Shown piece by piece: positions 52,901 through 61,900 of a DNA stretch of 64,000 nt. How positions within the stretch are numbered: position 1 is the first letter of the stretch; every line of letters starts with the position of its first letter. Position numbers and translations under genes: made by a program. The stretch is from Arion vulgaris (taxonomy: Eukaryota; Mollusca; Gastropoda; Stylommatophora; Arionidae): assembly GCA_020796225.1 (NCBI GenBank), contig CM036755.1:10337994-10401993 (forward strand). The letters run 5' to 3'. The notes beneath the pieces are model-generated. The model was not told the DNA's origin and did not search any database. It saw nothing but the letters and a program-made list of their open reading frames with translations.

Positions 52901-55900
52901 GCATTCCCATTCTTGCTCTGTCTTCCGCTGCAGCAGCCATTCCAAATTCCATTTGCTCATCGTACCCATGAGAAGTTGATTAGTATATCTTCTCTCTCTA
53001 TCCTAAAGATAACACTGTCTGGCATGTCCAAACTTAAATCCTAATTCTAGAACTCATCTGGCCCTGGAATGCAAATTAAAGCTCCCACCCTACACTTAAC
53101 AGCAAGAGTGGACAACCATATCCATCATCTACCTGGGGAAATACAACAGACAATTTTATCAAATGTTTTTTCTCTCAAGGGTCTAAAGATTTTATATGTT
53201 TTGTTTGTTGATAAATAAATGTTTGTTTGTTGATAAATAAATGTTTTGTTTGTTGATAAATAAATGTTTTGTTTGTTGATAAATAAATGTTTTGTTTGTT
53301 GATAAATAAATGTTTTGTTTGTTGATAAATAAATGTTTTGTTTGTTGATAAATAAATGTTTTGTTTGTTGATAAATAAATGTTTATTTGTTGATTTAGGT
53401 AATGTTGAAAACCAAGTCGTATGAGCAGACTGAGAGAACAGAGATATCTGTCTCAGAGATACTTAGCAAGATGAAAACTAAAATATCATTTCATAAGAGG
53501 TGAGAGAACAGGTGTACTTACATATGTTATGTTATGTGATCAATGTCATGGCACATTGGGTATTCCCATTCGTGCTCTGTCCTCCGCTGCAGCAACCATC
53601 CCAAAGTCCATTTGCTCACCGTACCCATGAGAAGTTGTTTAGTATATCTTCTCTCTCTACCACGAAGATGACACTGTCTGGCATGTCCAAACTTAATGCC
53701 TAATTCTCGAACTTGGTCCAGTGTCTGAAACTCGCTCATGTCACATAAATGAAAGTGTACCGCATTGATATCGGCTCTGTCCATCTTCTGCCCTTGAGTC
53801 GGGCATTGTTTACAAGAAAGTCAGCACGTTTGTTACCCTGAACTCCAGCATGTCCAGGTGTGTACAGCCAAGTTATTTTCTTGAGATGTGATCTCCCAAT
53901 GATGTCACCATTCCATTTTGCAGACTTCCAGATTGAATCCTTTAAAGCTTATTCATTGATTTATATTACCCCATTATGTGACTCTTGTATTCCAGTACTG
54001 ATTAAAATTCATTTGATAAACAACACAACAGGCTAAAACAACTTGGCTGTACACACCTGGACATGCTGAAGTGCAGGATAACGAACTGGTGGTGGCAGTT
54101 TTTGTGACAGTCTTCTTTCTTTCAGTTCTTGTTCTACTGTTTTCCTCCAGGTCGTTTTGGGTCTCCCATGTTTTCATTTACATTCTAGTGTCCATCTCAG
54201 TGCAGTTTTTGTGACATAGTTAGTCTCTATGCATATCACATGTTCGATCAATCCCCAGGGTTTCATTTGAATGATGGAGTTCATATTCTCTTGTTGACAC
54301 TGTGTAAGCAGTTCTTGGTTAGAGTAGCTCTTGACTAGAAGACTGGTAAGATCTTCCATAGACAAGTTGTATGGAAGATGGAAAGTTTGGACATATTTGT
54401 ATACTTTCAAACATTACTTGTGTTAATAAGAATAATTCCTCTCGCCGTTACTCATTACATAGGGCCTGCAAGTAATTTATCCATACCGCTCTATCCTGGG
54501 CAACTCGCTCAATCTCCTCCATGGAACTGAGACCGATATTTCCTGCCTCTCTCAGCAAAGTTCGTTTCAGAGTCTCCTTAGATCGACCTCTCTTTCTTGA
54601 ACCCTTTGCATCCCCCTTCAATGCCTGCTTTGATATTCGTTGATCATTTCTCCTCAAGGTGTGCCCAACATATCTCCATCTTCTCTTTCTTATAACAGTT
54701 GTCACTAGTGATTGACCAGACATATCTCTGATTTCATAACTTGTGTTAGCTAATGTTATATTATTCTCATGTGCAGGCTAGATTGATTGATTGATAGGAC
54801 CATCCTCATTCACTCCGGTGAATAAACATGTGTGCTCCGATCATCTCTTTCTTACACAGAAAGATTTCAGCGGCAGTACACAAACTCTGTATCACTTATG
54901 AAGGTCCCTGATGTAATTTTGAGCAACGCTGTGAGCTATGACTGTTACATGAAATGCTTTTGCTGTGTCAACGTGGGTTTGTTGTGTGTATTCAGAAAAT
55001 GGCGGACAGCGGTTATGACGAACAAGCTCAATCTGCCGTATGCAGTTATATTGCGAGTGCAGAAAGCTGGATTTTGTCATGATTGATGTTCCCCTTTGAC
55101 AAGAATTGCAATTCAAGTGATGAACAGTTTTGTGTTGCTACATTAGCGACGGTCATATGCATTTTATGAGGTGCAGGTTGCTTTTTGTGGTGTACGCGAC
55201 TTTCGTTCTGGAATTAGTTCACACAGGAAACATTTCACAGTTGTTAGCATTTCGTGTGATTTTCATTGGCACAGGACGAGCAGTTATGGGGTGACCCGTT
55301 GCAGTGAAGTTGGAACCGTACTTATGAACTATGAACTATTTTGAAGATGAAAATTTGTGTAGCAATTTATATTTTTATCTTTTTCTTATGAATTTTAGCC
55401 ACACAGGGACTTTGCAGCCTACGATTTCAACTGCCAATGGTTATTTTACTTGCTCAACTTGAACATAGGACATATGTTTTATTGTCCGTCTCTGATAGGA
55501 CTAGGTACTCGATCAAGGATTGCTAGAAAAATATTTCTATTGCTCTACGTAGGAAACAAACTGAATATCTGTGGAACAAGAAGCAAACTAATAAATGTTA
55601 TGCTTTTTTTTCCTTATGCTACCTAATGTAGTAGTTCTCATTGTAGATTAAATTGTTTTCTGTGTTCAGATTACTGTTGAAGCTCTTGTTGCCTAGAGCA
55701 TGGAAAGAAGTTGGAGCAAGAGAATGGGGTAAGGTAAGTAAAGGTATGCTAACGGCTAGAGTGGTTGTTGCATTAATGGTGGAGCTGGTGGTCACAGCCC
55801 CACTTTCAAAATTTTCCCAACTTCTCAGTATTATCATCATCAAATAGCTTGTCCTGAGCAGAACTTTGCCACCCAAATAGTCCTCCAGAATTTCTCTCTC

Positions 55901-58900
55901 AAAGACCAGAGGTCCCACCTCTGCAGCCGTCATGTTCAAACCATCAGTTACATCCTGAATCCATCTTCTCCGTGGTCTTCCTCTTCTTCTCTTTGCTGGT
56001 ATGCCTCCTTTCATGATGGTCTTCTCCAGCCCTTCATATCTTTTATATGTCCAAAATATCTCAATTTTCTTATTTGTAGCATCAGCCAGTTTTCTTTGAT
56101 TTTGAGATCTTTTTGTCTAGATCCAAATCAAGATATCCAAAGTATTATATCTCTCTATTGTTATCCTTTTGTATTATCTCTTCTTCTTCTGCGAACGTCC
56201 GCTTTCAATTCTGGCGGTAGTCATAACACCTGGTATTGCGCTTCTGACTTAGTTTTGCGTGAGGCCCACTTACTATTTTACCAGTGTCCCTCACCATGCG
56301 GTCTGCCTCACCTTCTTCAGAGGTACATATTATCTCATTTGGGGGGGACTCTGTGGCATAGAGATTAGGTGCTCGCTTCTCACTCCAAAGGTATCAGGTT
56401 TGCTCCTCGGGAGCCATCTCGATATTTTTAAAGAGATCACTGATCTCAGTGTAGGTGAGGTAGAGGTCCTAGTCCTATTTAAGAGGGATGATAAAACATA
56501 GATCCTGTATTCAATTTGAGCATGTAAAAGAACCATTGGCTGTTCAAAATTCAGAAAAGCAGGCTGGAAAGCCACTGCCAGGGCAAAATTCATTAGAAAA
56601 GGTTAAAAATAAAATTATTACAAAATATCTTCAAAATTACATCGGGACCTGCCATTGCTACAGAATTTGTGCACTGCATCTGTATCTTCCTGTGTAAGCA
56701 AGAAGTTGAAGCACACATGGTTACTCACCGATGTACAATGATAATGGTCCTTTCAATCAATCATTATCTAATTTTAGTTTTTCCTATTGTTTTCTATAAC
56801 ATTTTTGATGTGTTTTATTTTGTTTCCATAAAACAAACAGAGATTTATGCATGTATTTATATAGATGTAGGTATACATCTCTAAAATATAGAAGAAGAAA
56901 TGCTTCGGTTCTGCAACAGCTTGATCTTAACTCTTTCCGTACACAGTTATTTCAACAGTTGTACATAGTTAATTCAAGGGAGGCAGAAAAAGTAATTTTT
57001 CTTTTATCGTAACTACTAGTAAATAAATAAACATATATTATATACTAATTTGAAGAAAACTGGACAACCTATTAGAATAACAAGGTTAAAAAGTAGTAGA
57101 AGTAAAACTAGAAAGACTTGTATAAGGGAAACAACTCGAATGGTGCAGTGTACTGTGAATGGCGTTCAACGGAATATGCTGTGGTGCAGTGTCGGCAATT
57201 AGCGGAAAGAGTTAAAGAGAGTTGGTTATTAAAGACCATAAAATCAAGGAAAATTAAATATTTCGAACATCACACGACAAGAGTGCCTAGAGAAGATAAT
57301 TTGGGATGGACTGGTGCCTGGAAGAAGAATGAGAGGAAGACCTAGAAGATGATGGGTGAAGATGTCATTGATGATCTGAGAATGACTTCTGCTGACCCCG
57401 GTCAACTTGCACAGAATAGAGAGATTTTCAAGAATGCTGTCATGGGACCCAAGTTCCGGAAGGGACAAGCTACTTGATGATGATGAGGTATATATATATA
57501 TTAAAATGTATGTAGACTACACATAAATATCTGACATATCTTCTTGTTATTTGCTTGTAGTCAGTGTCAATCCAGATGAGTGAAATATTCAAGCTGGCAT
57601 ATTCTAAACTTGCAGGACTTTTACACAAAGAGGTAGTTATATGTTTATGGTTATCTTGCCATTGTTTTTATATTATTTTTTACCATATTTCTCAAACTGA
57701 TTGATGTTAGTGGCATTTTCAATTCTCTCTCTCTCTCGCGATCACCTCCCAGACTGATGTACCAGATCTTCCCATAAATTCTATTCATGTGGAAATCTGA
57801 TTTATGCAGCCTTAGCATTGGTGTGTTTTATGTCACATCTTCAGCACCATTTGGATCTCTGGTGCTTACCCTTTCGGCGATGTGTCCGGCTTTCAGACAG
57901 CGTTACTCGGTTTCCTCTCTGTTCTGTAGCCATCTAGTGTTTTTTACGGTGTAGAGTAGCTAGCCCCATGCCCCACCTCCTTAGTCACCTATTGCGACAT
58001 GCGTGGCTGGTAACAGTGGTTCTATTTACACCCTAATTTGGGGCCCGGTAACCACTCAGGCGATTTCTGAAACTGAGTGATGTTAGTGACATTTTCAATT
58101 CAAGTTTGCTTGATTATAAATTTTTTTATTCTTCTTCTTCTTGTGTTCACCCGCTTTGAATGCAGGCGTAGTCAGGGCGCCTAGTACTGACGCATCTGAC
58201 TGATTTTTGCATGAAGCCCTGCTTTCCTTATTATCAGTGTCCCCTGCCATACAGGCATGCCTTCTCCGGTTTCAGAGGTAATTTTTACATTAAAATCCTT
58301 TTTGATAATGTTCAGAAATAATACACATAGAACTAGTTATATAGAGGGGCATTGTGTTTGGTCGACCACTAGTGACAACTGTTATAAGAAAGTGAAGATG
58401 GAGATATGTTGGACACACTTTGAGGAGAAATTATCCGAATATCAAAGCAGGCATTGAAGTGGGATGCAAAGGGTTCAAGAAAGAGAGGACGACCTAAGGA
58501 GACCCTGAAATGAACTTTTCTGAGAGAGGCAAGAAATATTGGTCTCAGTTCCATGGAGGAGATTGAGCGAGTTGCCCAGGATAGAGCGTATGAAGAAATT
58601 ACTGTGTAACGTTACTGTAGAGAAATTATTATTATATGGTGTTTGTTGGTTTGTTTGCAAACATTCTTTGTGACCAATTTAATAATCACTCTTTGTGATA
58701 TGTTTGGCCTAACCCAAGAACCACTATATGTTGCACCTCGGTGAAACACTGCGCTGGGGGAGGGGGCACACATAATAATTTCTTTAGATGTTAACAACGC
58801 AACTTTAGGTTTTGTGCTCGTCAACATCACCCACCCCAGTTCTTCCGGAGATAGCAGTTTTCCCCAGCACAAGAACACATGTTTACATTTTGCACTCTTG

Positions 58901-61900
58901 CAACAGTACCAGACCCAGTTGTTCCAGGGAGGACAGTTTCGTTAAGCACAGGAACGCATTCTTACGCTTTTGCGCTCACAACCTTACCCAATCTCAGTGT
59001 AGGTGAGATCGAGTTCCTAGTCCTATCAGAGACGGCGATAAAATGTATGTCCCTGTTCAATTTGAGTATGTAAAAGAACCCTTGGCAGTTCAAAATCAAG
59101 AAGAGCAGGCTGGAAGTCACTGCCTAGGCAAAATTCATTCAAAAGACTTAAAAGATAAAATTCCTAAAAGATTTTTCACCATCTTCTAAATTACATTGGG
59201 GAACCTCGCCGGTTCTATGGTGTTTGTACACTGCCACGGAAATCTTACCGTGTAAGAAAGAAATTGATGAACACATGGTTACTGACTGAAGTTCAGTGAT
59301 GATTGTCCTATCAATCAATCAATAATTTGGCATGATGGGACGGTTGAGATATGGATCGGAGAAGCTATGAACATGTCTGAAGTGCTATGATGATAGTCCT
59401 TATGTAACTGATCGCCTGAGTGGTTATCGGGGCCCAATTTGGGGTGTAAAGAATAGAACCACTCTTACCTGCCACGCATGTCATAAGAGGCGGATAAGAA
59501 GGTTTGGTTGAAATCAGATGCATGTGTCCTAAACATGTAGAAGTCTATGCATTTAGGGACCTACCAAACCAATGTGCAACCTGCTGCCTTGCAGGTTAGT
59601 TGGGGACAGCCAAAGGCTGACGGAGAGCGAACCCAGTAAATGCTGGCTAAATCCGGACACATTGCCAAAGGATAAACACCAGAGCTCCAAATGGCACTGA
59701 AGATGTGACGAAACCTACCCATGCTAAGGCTGTATGAATTAGATTTCCACATGGATGAATTTATGAATAAATCTGGTACATCGATCTTTTAGGTGGAGAG
59801 AGAGAGATAGAGAGAGACAGAGAGAGAGATAGAGACAGAGAGAGAGACAGAGAGAGAGAGACAGAGAGCTAGCTAGCTAGCTGATAGGATATCACTTTGT
59901 ACAGGTATGTCATGTTTTTTTGGCTAAGTCTCAGTATTTATCAAATTAATGTTTTGATTTTGCACTATTCAGGGAAGACTACCAGATGTAGACCTGATGT
60001 ATTTCCTGACTCACAAGGAAATTGGCAAGCTTCTTTCATCTCACTCAGCCCATCTTGTAATCAAGTAAGCCATACAACTAACTATTCTAGGATAAAATTA
60101 CAGGTATAGAAATCCTAATAAGAGTCAAGATTCCAAGCATCAATACCCTGTTGCAGAAGGCCCAGGTGAGGTCAGTCTTGTTGCCCGGATGGCTGATATT
60201 CAAGTAGCATGTCCCTATGAACATCGATCATCACAGCCCACCTGAAAAGCTCTCTGTCTCTTTCAAGTTCTCCGGCCTCTTCTAGCATCATGTTCAAGGT
60301 TTCTTTGATGTCCTGCTGCCACCTTCATCTTGTTCATCCACTGCCTTGTTTTCCAGAAACCATGGATTGCTGATAATGCATCCCAAAACAGTTGATGTAC
60401 ACAGAGCTTAACACTTTCAGTGCCACCGACGACAAAAGTCGGTGAAGGTTGAACTCCCTTTTGATGCCACGGATGACTTGTGTCGACTTTTGTCCTCGGG
60501 GAGATACGACTTTTTAAAACGGGTAGTTTTGCTTACCGTACACCGTTATTACATTATGAACTAGTTCCGTATTGTTCAGAGTAGCTTTCCAAAATGGCGG
60601 ATCTAGCGAGCGCGTGTTAAAAATACAGTAAGTCCGATTTTTATTGAATTTTTCGCGATCTTTCATAAGTAAACAACGATCTTCAAAATGAGCGATGTAG
60701 CTGATGTTAGTAATGTCCAAAATGACTCCGATTCGGACATTTTAGCCAGTGATAGTGACCAAACGGGATCTGAATGTGATACAGATTTGGACTTTGATTC
60801 ACGTGACGATATTTATAGATCGATCGCGGATATTCCCAGTGGTGCAGGCGTAGGTGATGGACCCTCATCTCGAACGGGGCGTGACTGTCAGTGCTAGACC
60901 AAATCAAGCAGAAAACAAATGGAATTGGATCATTTTTGAGAGTGAAGATGATGTTTTTGAACAGACGTGGGTTCCACAATATGGTCTTGAACAGGGCAGT
61001 CAAGTAAACACCACAAATTTTTCAGTGAGAGATTATTTCAGACTGTACTTTACCGATGATGTAATCAGCCTAATTGTTCAAGAAACGAATCGTTATGCAG
61101 AACAACATGCTAACAGCAACAGCTATTCTGATAAATCCCGTAAGCAGAAGTGGAAGTCTACATCATTTGAGGAAGTTGAAGCTTTTATTGGTCTTCAAAT
61201 TGCAATGGGATTGTGTAAAAAAAACCTGCATTATATGATTATTGGGAAACTACTCATTGGCTTACCCAGACGCCATTCACGAAAGTCATGAGCATAAACC
61301 GATACCAAATTCTGTGCACGTTTGGAGCGACGCCAACAGCAGTTGCAGCAATAATTCTTGGATTATATTGTAAATATAATGTACATATATACAGGTCAGT
61401 AGTACTGTACATGTCAAGACATAACTACATGTATTATGCTTATAAATAACAACAATAACCAAAACTATCTTTTTTTCACAATTTTTATTTTGTGCAAAAA
61501 AATCAGACAACTTGTAGGTACACAAATGACACTAAAAATACATGCTACATACCAGATAAGCATAAAATAATGTTTCATATCATGTCATCTAACATATTTG
61601 ATAACTTCTCTAGTTTTGAGATCAATTATCTATTTCTTCAGAATTATTTTTGATTGTACCCTTGTTTTTGGCAAAAATAGGTTAAATCCAAGATGGCCGC
61701 CAAGGTCACGTATTCCAAGGTCACACGATAATGTCCAAATCGTAAAGCCAATTCATATATGAACATTATACCAGAGTCTCAAAGTCCTATGTTTATTAGT
61801 TTATTTTATATGTTTTTTGAAATTATCACCCTGAAAACTGATGATATCCAAAAATAGTGTGGCAGTGGGCCAGACTTGGTTGAAAAAGGTGTAGCACTGA

